A DNA stretch of 64,000 nucleotides from Paradesertivirga mongoliensis (GTDB taxonomy: Bacteria; Bacteroidota; Bacteroidia; Sphingobacteriales; Sphingobacteriaceae): assembly GCF_024436395.1 (NCBI RefSeq), contig NZ_JAFMZO010000002.1, positions 558,001-622,000 on the forward strand, written 5' to 3'. Position 1 is the stretch's first letter. Each line of letters begins with the position of its first letter. Shown one piece after another: positions 1-8,444 of this stretch. The position numbers and the translations under genes are program-made. Under the pieces are notes generated by a model. It was not told the DNA's origin. It did not search any database and worked only from the letters and a program-made list of their open reading frames with translations.

Positions 1-750
1 CGACACGATTACCAAATTGATTGAGCAAAGAAAACAGGCGTTGTGATCTGCCTTCTTAAGACTTTCTCTAAAAATATCACAGTCCGTATGCGTAATATAA
101 CCTTTCTCTGCAGCTTCGTTCAGAATTACCTCAAACCATAGGTATTCGTTTGCCTCGCTCAATGATCTCAAAATCACGGGAAATAACTCTATCTTAATAT
201 CCTTGTATTGCAACTCCGACAGATAGGTCGTAAGGTTACGAGCAGAGACTCCATTTTTTACTTTAACTTCAGTCAGATAATCACTGACCTTCTTTTCAAT
301 TAGAGTGTGACCAATATAAAACGACAAACTTCGCCAATCTGTTTCAACAACAACCAAAGGGCAATCTCTGCCAAGTACTCTATGAATCTCTCCTAAAACC
401 TTTTCAGGTTCGTCAAGATGTTGTATCATTCGTTCGGTTCTCACACCGGTCACTGACTCAGTCTCAAATGCAAGTGGATAAGCTTCGGAAAGAACAAAGT
501 CAACATTCTCTTTGCCAGCAGCTGACTGGCGCGCTCTTTTCAACATACTAGGATCGTGATCGATGCCTACAATTTTGGCATCTGGCCTCAATTCGGCCAG
601 CCGGGCTACGTCAGAGCCAGTGCCGCAACCGAGATCTAGTATTAACCCAGCAGGCGACGTTTTAAATAACGAGTAAGAAGATTCTTTAATACCTTTTAAT
701 ATTTGACCTGTACTCTCTAAATATGAACTATCGTAATGTTTATCAGACAT
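1..750 (-). CDS. SAM-dependent methyltransferase, cut by window edge
   Basis: The frame is open from an ATG at 748-750 to base 1 with no stop, so the C-terminus lies outside the window; 250 residues are visible. It is a class I S-adenosylmethionine methyltransferase: motif I (LDLGCGTG) is at residues 39-46, followed about 17 residues later by an acidic ribose-binding segment (VGIDHDP). The middle part resembles the UbiE/COQ5-type fold (RTERMIQHL, EIHRVL). The substrate cannot be read from the sequence; small molecules are usual for this group. It starts 12 bp after the stop of the upstream GNAT-like gene on the same strand, so the two are very probably co-transcribed and may act in one pathway. 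Confidence 0.85.
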   Translation of the reverse strand, partial: MSDKHYDSSYLESTGQILKGIKESSYSLFKTSPAGLILDLGCGTGSDVARLAELRPDAKIVGIDHDPSMLKRARQSAAGKENVDFVLSEAYPLAFETESVTGVRTERMIQHLDEPEKVLGEIHRVLGRDCPLVVVETDWRSLSFYIGHTLIEKKVSDYLTEVKVKNGVSARNLTTYLSELQYKDIKIELFPVILRSLSEANEYLWFEVILNEAAEKGYITHTDCDIFRESLKKADHNACFLCSINLVIVS

Positions 751-762
751 GCTTTTTGTATT

Positions 763-1578
763 CTATAGGAAATTAATGTCATTTTCATCAACTACACCCT
801 TAAACTTACGAACATTATTCCTGGCATTAATAATTACCTCCTCTAAGCTCCAGTTTTCAAGGTTTTCTATCTTTGTTTCATAGTGAATAGTTATCTCCTT
901 TCTTCGCAGTTCTTCTACACGAATAATATTTAGGTTTTCTCGTATTTTAAATATTGCCGCCTTATCCTCCTCGTGTGCTTTGCTTAATACCGGAACATCC
1001 TTTACCACCATGGTAGTAGCTAAGAGATCAAGTTTTGGATAATAAAATGTTCCTTGGTTCCCAACCCTCCCTTCAAGTTCCATACCTACACATTCGCCTG
1101 GCTTAATAGTATAAGGAGCACAAAGGGCAAACAAAGACTGCAGTCCAATCTGGTATGAAATAGCAACTGCCGCACGAATAAGGAAAATACTTCCAATTCC
1201 GTAACCAGCAATTTCTCTTGAATTCCAGAGACCGCAGAGTTCACCGGTACCGCTTTCTGCATATTCTCCTATTATATCATAAATAGAAGGGTCTATCGCC
1301 CCGGTAGCTTCTTCAATAGGAAGGGGCGCACTCCCTCCTGCAACGTGCACCCGCGCTCCCCCATAAACCTTTTTTCTGTCTAAAGACTCTACAATTAATA
1401 CAAATGCGGCAGGATTTTTCACCCACTCATTTTTGGCAGAGGTAATTTTTGTAATCCCAATACTAGTTAAAACGTGTGCATGTCCTTCGACAAACAACCG
1501 GCAGGCTTCCGGGTCGTCGATCGCCCTGAATGCCCGAAGTCTGACTACAGGTTTTTCCTTATTTAAATTAACTTCCAT
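763..1578 (-). CDS. GNAT-fold acyltransferase, autoinducer-synthase-like
   Basis: The 271-residue protein has a GNAT-like acyl-CoA/acyl-ACP binding loop (GYGIG, residues 125-129) preceded by a strand GELCGLW (112-118), an arrangement seen in acetyltransferases and in the related acyl-homoserine-lactone and N-acyl-amino-acid synthases. After the fold comes a roughly 70-residue charged, helical tail that ordinary GNAT enzymes lack. No signal peptide or membrane segment is present. It is the first gene of a minus-strand unit followed after 12 bp by a methyltransferase. The family assignment to GNAT is reasonably secure; that it makes an acylated signal or lipid amino acid is inference from the motif spacing and from the neighbour. 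Confidence 0.55.
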   Translation of the reverse strand: MEVNLNKEKPVVRLRAFRAIDDPEACRLFVEGHAHVLTSIGITKITSAKNEWVKNPAAFVLIVESLDRKKVYGGARVHVAGGSAPLPIEEATGAIDPSIYDIIGEYAESGTGELCGLWNSREIAGYGIGSIFLIRAAVAISYQIGLQSLFALCAPYTIKPGECVGMELEGRVGNQGTFYYPKLDLLATTMVVKDVPVLSKAHEEDKAAIFKIRENLNIIRVEELRRKEITIHYETKIENLENWSLEEVIINARNNVRKFKGVVDENDINFL

Positions 1579-1911
1579 TTATATGCATAAAATGCAATTC
1601 AAAGCAATATACAAACAGCTTATCAATTCTCATATTGTTTTATGGAGCTACTCAACTTATAGTTTGTATTGCTCTCAAAATCAGGGAGGGGAAATTCTGA
1701 GAAAAACCAACAAAAAACAGGTTATTCTACAACCACCGGTTGGTTAGGGTCTCGCAATTCATCTTTTTCGGCCAGCAAAATTGTTTCGAAAGTTAGTGGA
1801 TACCCGGTTGGCTGGCAGTTATAAAGACCGATTTTCCCAAACAAAATCGACCGCGACACCATTGATTAGGCAATAAGCGCCACCATAAGCGTTTATATTA
1901 AAACAACATCT
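1579..1911. other. Divergent intergenic region, 333 bp
   Basis: This spacer separates the divergently transcribed GNAT-like gene and the DUF2147 gene. No reading frame in it looks real. A 7-bp inverted repeat with a 7-nt loop (CGATTTT at 1829-1835, AAAATCG at 1843-1849) lies 60 bp before the plus-strand start, and a near-palindrome around ACCGGT sits near 1735. No exact TAnnTTTG element was found close to either start. Confidence 0.4.
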
Positions 1912-2352
1912 ATGAAAAAACAGGCTTTTATAATATTTACTCTCATCATTTTTGCTCAACTCGCTTTCGCTCAAAATGCTGATGACATTTTGGGAAAATG
2001 GCAAAGCGCTCATGGTAGCGGACAGATCCAGATTTATAAAAAAGGAAATTTATATTATGGGAAGATTGTATGGTTACGTGAACCAAACGATGATACGGGA
2101 AAACCCAAACGGGATATCAAAAATCCATCTCAAAATTTGCGATCACGGCCAATAGTTGGCCTCGACGTGTTACACGGTTTCAGTTACAAAAACAAGGGAA
2201 TCTGGTCTGATGGCAAGATTTACGACCCTAAAAGTGGAAACACTTATAATTGTCAGATGACGTTGCAGGAAAAGAATAAGCTGAATATCAGGGCCTATTT
2301 TGGAATAAGCCTCTTAGGAAAAACAGAAACCTGGACAAGGGTTGAATCTTAA
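1912..2352 (+). CDS. DUF2147 family secreted protein
   Basis: The 146-residue protein begins with a signal peptide (about residues 1-20, hydrophobic core IIFTLIIFAQLAFA), so it should be exported to the periplasm. The mature part matches the DUF2147 pattern: an opening GKWQS strand, YYGKIVWL, a central D-x-x-G-x-P segment, the run G-x-I-Y-D-P-x-S-G-x-x-Y (about 100-111), and a closing LGKTETWTR. DUF2147 proteins are small lipocalin-like beta proteins of unknown ligand, common in Bacteroidota and Proteobacteria. It stands alone; the next gene converges on it with an 11-bp gap and no evident terminator. Family call is good; function unknown. Confidence 0.85.
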   Translation: MKKQAFIIFTLIIFAQLAFAQNADDILGKWQSAHGSGQIQIYKKGNLYYGKIVWLREPNDDTGKPKRDIKNPSQNLRSRPIVGLDVLHGFSYKNKGIWSDGKIYDPKSGNTYNCQMTLQEKNKLNIRAYFGISLLGKTETWTRVES

Positions 2353-2363
2353 ACAAATTACCT

Positions 2364-4991
2364 CTACACACCGAATTTCCGTAGTCTTAGGCCAAATGAC
2401 ATTAAAAAATAACGCCCCAAACGGTTAGTCTGCCTGTCTACGATAATATTATCGTAGACATCTCTCACAAAACCGGTATTTTGATTAAGCAAATCGAAAC
2501 CCTGAATTCTAAAAGTTCCTGCATTTCCTTTTAGAAAGCGGTATTCTATAAATACGTTTGCAATCGTTGGGTTCTTTATTGCTGAATTGCTAAACCCACT
2601 ATTAATACGCTTCGAAACTTCATATCCCAGCGTTAAGTCTTTAAAGAAGTAATTTTCTCCCTCTAACTGAAATTCTACGGTATTGGTCTTTCTATCGGTA
2701 GAGCTTTCCTGTGAAAACCGGGTACTGTTTACAGAATATGAAGTTCTGAATTCCAGATCAACTATATCCTTCAGATCTATCCCGAATTCAAGCCCCTGAT
2801 TAATCACCAGGTTTTGAGCGATGTTTCTTGATATTACCCCGTCTCTGCCAATAAAAGCAATGTTATTATTAAAAGACGCTCCGCCATCCCAGGTAATAGT
2901 GTACTTTCTTTCAGAAAATGGCTTCGAATAAGCATAATTACCTCTCAAACTGTAAAAACCATCCGTGTTAGTATAACTGGTGAGCTGATTAGAGGTATTA
3001 TCTACCTGAACCTTGGTAGTCACGATTTTATTTTGCGTCCGACTAAACTCAAGATTTGTGTACAGGGTGTGCCCCGATTTCCAATCAGACTGGTTATACT
3101 CCATATTTAGGCCATGCACGAACTCCGGCTTTAAGTTAGGGTTACCAGTAACCGTATTCTGCAAGTTAGAGTTGTCTGTAAGCGGTTGCAACTGGTTAAA
3201 CCCTGGCTGATTATTACGGCCATTATAATTTACAGAAAGAGATTTTTGCTTATTGAAGCGGTACACGAAGCGCGCAGTAGGAACAAGATTAATGGTTTTG
3301 TTATCAGTACGTAATCCTTTATTAATATTCTGACCTTCCAACTGTGCCTGTTGAGCCCCAAAACCCAGTGTATAGTTATACTTTTGATGAAGATACCTGT
3401 AATTTAAACTCAGCCTGTTAGTTGTAAACTGATATTCAAAATCGTTACTTAAGTTTGGATTTGGTATTGCCAGATCATTCTCCACATCTTCGGTATAACG
3501 GTTTGTTTTTGTATTCGATCTGCTCCAATTATAACTAAGTTCAACAAAAGACTGTTTACCGATTGGTTCCATATACGACAAATTAGAACTGGTTCTTATA
3601 TTTTCGTTCGAATTATCGATCAACTGATATTGGTTCCTGGTCGAGTCGCGCCCAATACTATCGGTAATTATATAATCGTTTTGAACATCCCTTGACCCCT
3701 CTCCCGCATTATAGTTCACTGCAGCAAATAAACTTATATTCCGGCCCTTCTTTAAAAATTTATGATTCAGAAAAATATTTGTCCCTATGTTTCCGGATAA
3801 GGAGTTGCCAAATGAGCGGCTTGATCGCTCTGTGATCTCTTTTATATTTGTTTGATTGATAAAGGACGTACCTAAACTGGTATTAGCTGAATTATCAAAA
3901 GATCCATAGGGCGATATCTTAATATAGTTTAAGGTATCAAGTGTATATTCAAAATTTCCCCAGAAATTATGTCCGTTACTCCTGTTTGAATTATCACTTA
4001 GCCGATCTTCAAAGCGACCGAAGCCAAAATTCTGTGTATACTCAGATCCGAAAGTGTTATTATCCCGGTTTCTAAACGAGTACCCGCCATCTACCGAAAC
4101 TTTTTCATTGAATTTGTTCCTGTAATTTACGCCGATGTGTTTTGAATCGGTAGTACCATCTCCTCCACCGCCGCGTAAATTGGTGTTATTCATGGTACCG
4201 TTAACCGAAATCTGCTGCTCGCCTCTAAAGAAATTTGCACGCATGCTGGCAAGGTATCTCTCTTGATTACCCATTCCACCCGTACCGCGGGCAAAATATC
4301 CCCTCTTTTTATCCTCGTCGATATTGATGTTAAGTATCTTCTCGGACTCACCGGTTTTTATTCCGGTTAATTTAGCCTGATCTCCATAGTCGTCAATAAC
4401 CTGCAGGTTTTTTACAATGTCGGCCGGAAGATTCTGAATCGCCGTAGCTACATCAGCGCCGAAAAAATCCTTCCCGTTAACCCGTACCTTCGTGATCGGC
4501 TTGCCTTGCGTTGTAACATTACCGTCTTTATCAACAGCAACGCCGGGAAGCTTCTTCAAGACCGCATCTACCGACGAGCCTTCACGTACCGCAAATGATT
4601 TTGCATTGAACTCCAGGGTATCTTCTTTAATCTTTACTGGTGTAACTGCTGTGATAACCACCGCATTTAAATTGTTACTGGCCTCGCCTAACTTAATTGC
4701 CGGAATAATTATTTCCTTCACATCGGGAGAGAAGTTATAGGTCTTTATAAAGCTCTGAAAACTTATAAAAGAAGCGCTGAGAGTAAATTGGTTGGATTTA
4801 ACATTTCTAAAAACATAACTTCCATCTGTATCAGCGATAGCTGCGATACTGTCTGCTTGAAATTTCAATCTGACGATGGCTCCGGTTAGCGGGAGGCCGC
4901 TGGAGTCCTGTACTACTCCTTTCACAAGATACTGAGCATTTGCCAGACTTATTTGAAAGATTATAAACAGGAGGAAACAGAACTTTTTCAT
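2364..4991 (-). CDS. Outer-membrane beta-barrel protein, TonB-receptor-like
   Basis: This is a large outer-membrane protein (875 residues from the ATG at 4989-4991). I prefer that start to the upstream one at 5012 because it begins a clean signal peptide (MKKFCFLLFI, cleavage near ANAQ). After it comes a carboxypeptidase-regulatory-like Ig domain (about 20-105, VKGVVQDSSGLPLTGA), then a plug-like region (about 115-235, with KLPGVAVDKDGNVTTQGKPI and VRVNGKDFFG), then some 600 residues of alternating strands typical of the Bacteroidota outer membrane beta-barrel family. Such proteins move or bind large substrates or are of unknown role. No SusD partner lies nearby, so it is not part of a classic glycan-uptake locus. 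Confidence 0.88.
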   Translation of the reverse strand: MKKFCFLLFIIFQISLANAQYLVKGVVQDSSGLPLTGAIVRLKFQADSIAAIADTDGSYVFRNVKSNQFTLSASFISFQSFIKTYNFSPDVKEIIIPAIKLGEASNNLNAVVITAVTPVKIKEDTLEFNAKSFAVREGSSVDAVLKKLPGVAVDKDGNVTTQGKPITKVRVNGKDFFGADVATAIQNLPADIVKNLQVIDDYGDQAKLTGIKTGESEKILNINIDEDKKRGYFARGTGGMGNQERYLASMRANFFRGEQQISVNGTMNNTNLRGGGGDGTTDSKHIGVNYRNKFNEKVSVDGGYSFRNRDNNTFGSEYTQNFGFGRFEDRLSDNSNRSNGHNFWGNFEYTLDTLNYIKISPYGSFDNSANTSLGTSFINQTNIKEITERSSRSFGNSLSGNIGTNIFLNHKFLKKGRNISLFAAVNYNAGEGSRDVQNDYIITDSIGRDSTRNQYQLIDNSNENIRTSSNLSYMEPIGKQSFVELSYNWSRSNTKTNRYTEDVENDLAIPNPNLSNDFEYQFTTNRLSLNYRYLHQKYNYTLGFGAQQAQLEGQNINKGLRTDNKTINLVPTARFVYRFNKQKSLSVNYNGRNNQPGFNQLQPLTDNSNLQNTVTGNPNLKPEFVHGLNMEYNQSDWKSGHTLYTNLEFSRTQNKIVTTKVQVDNTSNQLTSYTNTDGFYSLRGNYAYSKPFSERKYTITWDGGASFNNNIAFIGRDGVISRNIAQNLVINQGLEFGIDLKDIVDLEFRTSYSVNSTRFSQESSTDRKTNTVEFQLEGENYFFKDLTLGYEVSKRINSGFSNSAIKNPTIANVFIEYRFLKGNAGTFRIQGFDLLNQNTGFVRDVYDNIIVDRQTNRLGRYFLMSFGLRLRKFGV

Positions 4992-5154
4992 TGGACCTAG
5001 TGTGTACCGCAAAATTAGGGCATCTGTTTCAAACTACTTGCAAAGTAATCAAGATGTTACTCCTTCCGTTATCAATTTCCCAACAAAACAAAGCCTAGCT
5101 TGATAAATTTTAAACAAACAAATATCAACACTAGCACTTCGCTCTAAGCAATGC

Positions 5155-5562
5155 TCAGCTGGCTTTGTTGTATTCTGCGTCGTAAATTATTTCCCTCAGG
5201 TTTTGTGGAGATAAAGGTTTGATATAATAACCGTTGAGACTACCATTGTTAATTCGCCGGTCAACACGTTCGATAGACGAAGAACAGAGATAATGGCGCG
5301 TGGTCTTGTGCAGACTTTTTTTCAGGATATCATATTGTTCCAGATATTGCCATCCGCTTAACCCCGGCATACGGAGGTCCAGCAAAAGAATATCCGGCAA
5401 TGCAGCAGCGTTATTATAGTTTTTTCTCATGTACTTTAACGCATCAAAGCCGTTTGAGAAATCGATAAACCGATAAGAAGGGCAGGTTAAAAGAATGATT
5501 TTTTTATAAATATATCTGTCAAGGTCGTCGTTGTCAATAACTGCTATCAGCCCGTGGTTCAT
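5155..5562 (-). CDS. Stand-alone response-regulator receiver domain
   Basis: A single receiver (CheY-like) domain of 135 residues with no output domain. The acidic pocket is present (D10, D12, D13), the phospho-acceptor is D62 in LLLDLRMPG, the switch serine lies in LCSSS (about 92-96), and the conserved lysine is K115 in GYYIKPL. Single-domain receivers of this kind pass a phosphoryl group within hybrid-kinase relays or bind a target protein. No histidine kinase is adjacent, so its partner is elsewhere. It is transcribed towards the outer-membrane barrel gene but 163 bp separate them. Confidence 0.9.
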   Translation of the reverse strand: MNHGLIAVIDNDDLDRYIYKKIILLTCPSYRFIDFSNGFDALKYMRKNYNNAAALPDILLLDLRMPGLSGWQYLEQYDILKKSLHKTTRHYLCSSSIERVDRRINNGSLNGYYIKPLSPQNLREIIYDAEYNKAS

Positions 5563-5657
5563 GCCCTGTTATACTGCTTAAGGCAAAAAAGGTTTACACA
5601 TATTTTAGAACTTTTTGACGAATTTAAAGTTATCTATATATTAAAAAACATGTACCA

Positions 5658-5900
5658 ATGAAGCTTAACGATTTCTTCAAACTCTCTGTTGATGAGCAGG
5701 TTGAAACTGCCTCAAAAGGAGAATTTTTAGGCGAAAGGGAAGCAAAGCCATACCTGATATTCCTGTTCAATATCGGCAACTTTTATGCGGAAATATTCTA
5801 CGATGAAATAAAGAATAAAATTACCCGGGTAAAACCATTTAAGACAGTCCGCATCCTGGAACCCTATCTCGAAAAAATGGACATAGAACAACTGTATTAA
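5658..5900 (+). CDS. Conserved-looking small hypothetical protein (80 aa)
   Basis: An 80-residue soluble protein starting at an ATG with no strong ribosome binding site, as is usual in this phylum. It has no signal peptide, no membrane segment and no cysteine; the sequence alternates amphipathic helix (LNDFFKLSVDEQVETASKG) with a beta-rich middle (YLIFLFNIGNFYAEIFYDE) and a helical end. I do not recognise a family. It lies between a receiver-domain gene on the other strand and a tiny membrane protein gene that converges on it with only 6 bp between the stops. Composition matches its neighbours, so it is probably real. Confidence 0.6.
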   Translation: MKLNDFFKLSVDEQVETASKGEFLGEREAKPYLIFLFNIGNFYAEIFYDEIKNKITRVKPFKTVRILEPYLEKMDIEQLY

Positions 5901-5906
5901 CCCCGC

Positions 5907-6023
5907 TTATAAACTACGGAGCCAGCCTATCACCCAGCCCACAAGAGCAATAACGATTAAAGCGATTGTAAAGCCTCTTAGATAGACAAGAGCTTTAGGG
6001 ATTTTTTTATAGAAAAACATCAT
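5907..6023 (-). CDS. Tiny single-pass membrane protein (38 aa)
   Basis: This short frame runs from a tandem ATG-ATG at 6018-6023 to a TAA at 5907-5909. The product has a positively charged start (MMFFYKKIPKAL), one hydrophobic helix of about 20 residues (GFTIALIVIALVGWVIGWL) and a very short tail, so it should sit in the inner membrane with the N-terminus inside. The hydrophobic pattern and the tight fit between the two flanking genes (6 bp to the convergent stop) argue that it is coding. I know no function. Small membrane proteins of this type often modulate a larger membrane partner, which here is not adjacent. Confidence 0.5.
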   Translation of the reverse strand: MMFFYKKIPKALVYLRGFTIALIVIALVGWVIGWLRSL

Positions 6024-6096
6024 ATTTCATAAATCGATGGATATTCCTACGAAAGTTTTCGACTTTTGTTTCCTACAAATACTATCTTAGACACCT

Positions 6097-6288
6097 ATGC
6101 AGGATTTGATCAAGCTTAAAACACTTCAGAGCAATTACCAGGAAAAATTTGCCGTCGTATTAAAACTTCAGGAAGAACTGGGCATTTCAGGGAGTGAAAC
6201 TACAGATTCTCCGGAATACCTAGTCGCCAAAGAAGAATGGCTTAAGGCTGGCAATGAATTAAAACTCCATCTTGAACAATACCAGTAA
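6097..6288 (+). CDS. Small coiled-coil hypothetical protein (63 aa)
   Basis: A 63-residue protein that is almost entirely helical, with a heptad-like pattern of leucines (LIKLKTLQSNYQEKF, LKLQEELGI, WLKAGNELKLHLEQY) broken by an acidic, serine-rich turn (about 31-41). It looks like a helical hairpin that could dimerise. No membrane segment, signal or known motif is present. It is followed after 13 bp by another hypothetical gene in the same direction, so the two probably form a small unit. Function unknown. Confidence 0.6.
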   Translation: MQDLIKLKTLQSNYQEKFAVVLKLQEELGISGSETTDSPEYLVAKEEWLKAGNELKLHLEQYQ

Positions 6289-6301
6289 TTTCAAAGTCAA
6301 T

Positions 6302-6769
6302 ATGGACGAACAAACTATTATTCCAAGGGATGACTCCGGCAAGGTTTACATACAAAACAATACAATGGTTTGGGAGGTGGATTCTAAAAGCATGCTTGAA
6401 ATCAACATCCCGGCCATCTGCATAATTGGAGAATACACCACTATGCACGCAGTTTTCCGGAACGATTGGTTTATAGTGTTTGTTTTAAATGCCGAAGAAA
6501 CGTTTCAAATTTCGGCATATGCAAACGGAATGCAGGAGGTATTGCAGCAACTATCACAATTACTTAAAGCAGAAATTAAACCAAAGCTTGGTTCGGCTAC
6601 AAACTTTAAAAGTAATGTGGTCTGGCCGGCAGAAATCTCCGGTCAGGAGTTATATCGGTTACAAATTATTGAGTCAAAAACCTGGTTCGACAGATTTAGG
6701 GCAAGACTGGGTTTTGGCGACCCGGTTGAGCTTGTATTTAGTGATTCTGTAAAAGAATCACTCGTTTAG
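6302..6769 (+). CDS. Hypothetical cytoplasmic protein (155 aa)
   Basis: I take the ATG at 6302-6304; a TTG at 6272 would lengthen it but would overlap the preceding gene. The 155-residue protein is mixed alpha/beta, with a beta-rich first half (KVYIQNNTMVWEVDSKSMLEINIPAICIIGEYTT, broken here by description only, about 13-47) and a tryptophan-containing helical end (WFDRFRARLGFG). No signal peptide or transmembrane segment is visible. It follows the coiled-coil gene by 13 bp and converges on the next gene with a 2-bp gap. I recognise no domain and assign no role. Confidence 0.6.
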   Translation: MDEQTIIPRDDSGKVYIQNNTMVWEVDSKSMLEINIPAICIIGEYTTMHAVFRNDWFIVFVLNAEETFQISAYANGMQEVLQQLSQLLKAEIKPKLGSATNFKSNVVWPAEISGQELYRLQIIESKTWFDRFRARLGFGDPVELVFSDSVKESLV

Positions 6770-6771
6770 CT

Positions 6772-6978
6772 TTAACTGCGTTTTTCTATTTCCCTTCCCA
6801 ATTCGTCGGCAGAGATATTCAAAGGGTCTGAAGATTGAAGCGAAAACTCCCAAAGGCCGTCTGGGGTTTTACCCAGCATTGCAGATTTGCCTCTGGAAGT
6901 GACAGAATAATATCCCGGATGCAAACCAGGCTCCAGCAAATACTCAATCCCCCGAATAATGATCTTATTTCGTTCCAT
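6772..6978 (-). CDS. Small hypothetical protein (68 aa)
   Basis: A 68-residue soluble protein with a beta-rich start (NKIIIRGIEYLLEPGLHPGYYSVTSRGKSA, positions about 4-33) and a helical end (ISADELGREIEKRS). The repeated tyrosine/glycine pattern suggests a small barrel or beta sandwich, but I recognise no family. It converges on the preceding gene with 2 bp between stops and reads away from the cold-shock gene, from which a terminator separates it. The overlapping frame on the same strand (6819-7028) is taken as a shadow. Confidence 0.5.
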   Translation of the reverse strand: MERNKIIIRGIEYLLEPGLHPGYYSVTSRGKSAMLGKTPDGLWEFSLQSSDPLNISADELGREIEKRS

Positions 6979-7032
6979 TTACAGTAAATACAACGATTCA
7001 TGGTTTTGTTTAGGGAAAAAAGAAGCAAAAAA

Positions 7033-7057
7033 AAAGCATCCCTGAAAGGGATGCTTT
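7033..7057 (-). terminator. Rho-independent terminator of the cold-shock gene
   Basis: A perfect 10-bp stem (AAAGCATCCC with GGGATGCTTT) closes a 5-nt loop. On the minus strand it is followed by a run of nine T, placing it 20 bp past the stop of the cold-shock gene. Confidence 0.9.
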
Positions 7058-7077
7058 ACGATATATATCAGTGCTGT

Positions 7078-7269
7078 TTAGCTAACTTTCACATTTACCG
7101 CGTTTAGGCCTTTTCTACCTTGCTCTACATCGTAGCTCACGGTGTCATTCTCGCGAATGTTGTCAATTAGGCCTGAAGAATGAACGAAGATTTCGCTACC
7201 ACCATTACTTGGTGTGATGAATCCGAAACCTTTAGTTTCATTAAAAAATTTTACTGTTCCTTGTTGCAT
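7078..7269 (-). CDS. Cold-shock domain protein, CspA family
   Basis: A complete 63-residue cold-shock domain, a small five-stranded barrel that binds single-stranded RNA and melts secondary structure. The RNP1 motif is KGFGFI (residues 13-18) and RNP2 is EIFVHSSG (about 26-33); the basic and aromatic RNA-facing residues F9 and F15 are kept. The length is typical for the family. It is monocistronic, with its own strong terminator. The 109-bp upstream region holds a -7-like TACCTTTA near 7290 (one mismatch to TAnnTTTG). Whether it is cold-induced cannot be told from the sequence. Confidence 0.95.
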   Translation of the reverse strand: MQQGTVKFFNETKGFGFITPSNGGSEIFVHSSGLIDNIRENDTVSYDVEQGRKGLNAVNVKVS

Positions 7270-7378
7270 TACTTAATTATTTATGTATAGATATAAAGGT
7301 ACGCTTAAAAAAATAGAAACAGGCATATATTTTACTTTATTAAATTGTGTGACACTGTTATGAGACTAACTTAGCGCC

Positions 7379-7816
7379 ATGGAAACCCAGAACGCTAACA
7401 ACCACAAACGGTATTACTATCCCCATCATTTCGTTTTTTACCCGGTGTGTTTAACTTTAATTGCACTAAGCATCGACAAGTTCGCCGACAATTCCGAACT
7501 GAAATTTGTATACGCACTATTTACAGCCACTTTTATCTTAATTGCCTGGTTGTCTTTTATGACGCGCCAACACTACGCCATGATGTCTCAGAACCGGACC
7601 ATCCGTTTAGAAATGCGTTTAAGATATTATCAGATTACCCACGAGCGTTTCGAGCCGATTGAACAAAAACTAAATTTCGGTCAATTGGCAGCATTACGTT
7701 TCGCTTCCGACGAGGAGCTTCCTGCACTTATAGAGCGTACAGTAACGAAAAATCTTTCTCCGCGCGAGATAAAAAATCAAATACAAACCTGGCTGCCCGA
7801 CCACATGCGTATTTAA
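7379..7816 (+). CDS. Two-helix membrane protein, DUF6526-like
   Basis: A 145-residue protein with a short histidine/tyrosine-rich start (NNHKRYYYPHHF), two adjacent hydrophobic helices (about residues 20-36 and 46-63) and a cytoplasmic helical tail of about 80 residues ending in a conserved-looking segment (NLSPREIKNQIQTWLPDH). The layout fits the Bacteroidota family DUF6526, which I recall only by pattern, so this is a tentative name. No enzyme motif is present. A -7-like element TAACTTAG ends 6 bp before the ATG (one mismatch). The gene is followed by a 60-bp gap and an unrelated hypothetical gene. Confidence 0.6.
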   Translation: METQNANNHKRYYYPHHFVFYPVCLTLIALSIDKFADNSELKFVYALFTATFILIAWLSFMTRQHYAMMSQNRTIRLEMRLRYYQITHERFEPIEQKLNFGQLAALRFASDEELPALIERTVTKNLSPREIKNQIQTWLPDHMRI

Positions 7817-7876
7817 AAATGTAAAGGTTCATTAAAACTATGTCTGCGCCTGTCAGTTCTACATTAAACACGTTAC

Positions 7877-8437
7877 ATGGAAGACGAAGAAAAAATAATC
7901 TCTGCACCTGGAGAAAAAGAACTGTGGGATGAGGTTACCGCTGATTTCAGAACTGACCCCGACCCGCTCGAATATCATGCTGTATTAGAACTACGGGAAA
8001 GAAGGGTTATTCTCGAGATTTTCAACAATCATGCACTCGGGTTTGAAGCTGTGGCTTATACCGTTTTTTCGTCCTATCTGTTCGGGAGAAGCGAATTCCG
8101 TTTTTCGATCTACAACCAGGGTTTTACCGATGAAATAGGGAAGTTTTTCGGCATGCAGGATGTTGTTCTGGGTTACCGGCAATTTGATGAGCGATTTGTA
8201 GTTAAGACCAATAATCAGCAAAAGCTTTTTGAATTATTTTCCGATATAAAAACCCGGGATCTTTTAACCTTTCTGCCCGACCTCTCATTCGGTATTGTTG
8301 AATATACCATGGATGATGCAGATGGAAAAGCACCTTTTCTGGAGCTGAAAATAGAAAAAGCTATTACTGACACAGCACAGCTAAGAAGCATTTATAACAC
8401 GTTCTGTTCGGTGCTGCTTTCTCTGGAAGTAACCTGA
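7877..8437 (+). CDS. Hypothetical protein (186 aa)
   Basis: A soluble, acidic 186-residue protein with alternating strands and helices. Features are an acidic N-terminus, a central aromatic stretch (YTVFSSYLFGRSEFRFSIYNQGF, positions about 61-83) and a helical C-terminus. There is no signal peptide, transmembrane helix or catalytic signature that I recognise. It stands between a small membrane protein gene (60 bp upstream, same strand) and a convergent small membrane protein gene (7 bp between stops). Its base composition is that of the region, so it is probably a genuine lineage-specific gene. Confidence 0.6.
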   Translation: MEDEEKIISAPGEKELWDEVTADFRTDPDPLEYHAVLELRERRVILEIFNNHALGFEAVAYTVFSSYLFGRSEFRFSIYNQGFTDEIGKFFGMQDVVLGYRQFDERFVVKTNNQQKLFELFSDIKTRDLLTFLPDLSFGIVEYTMDDADGKAPFLELKIEKAITDTAQLRSIYNTFCSVLLSLEVT

Positions 8438-8444
8438 ATTACCT

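Noticed and set aside
1433-1747. Plus-strand frame overlapping the GNAT-like gene start
   Set aside because: It is antisense to the well-supported GNAT gene and lacks protein-like pattern; a shadow frame.
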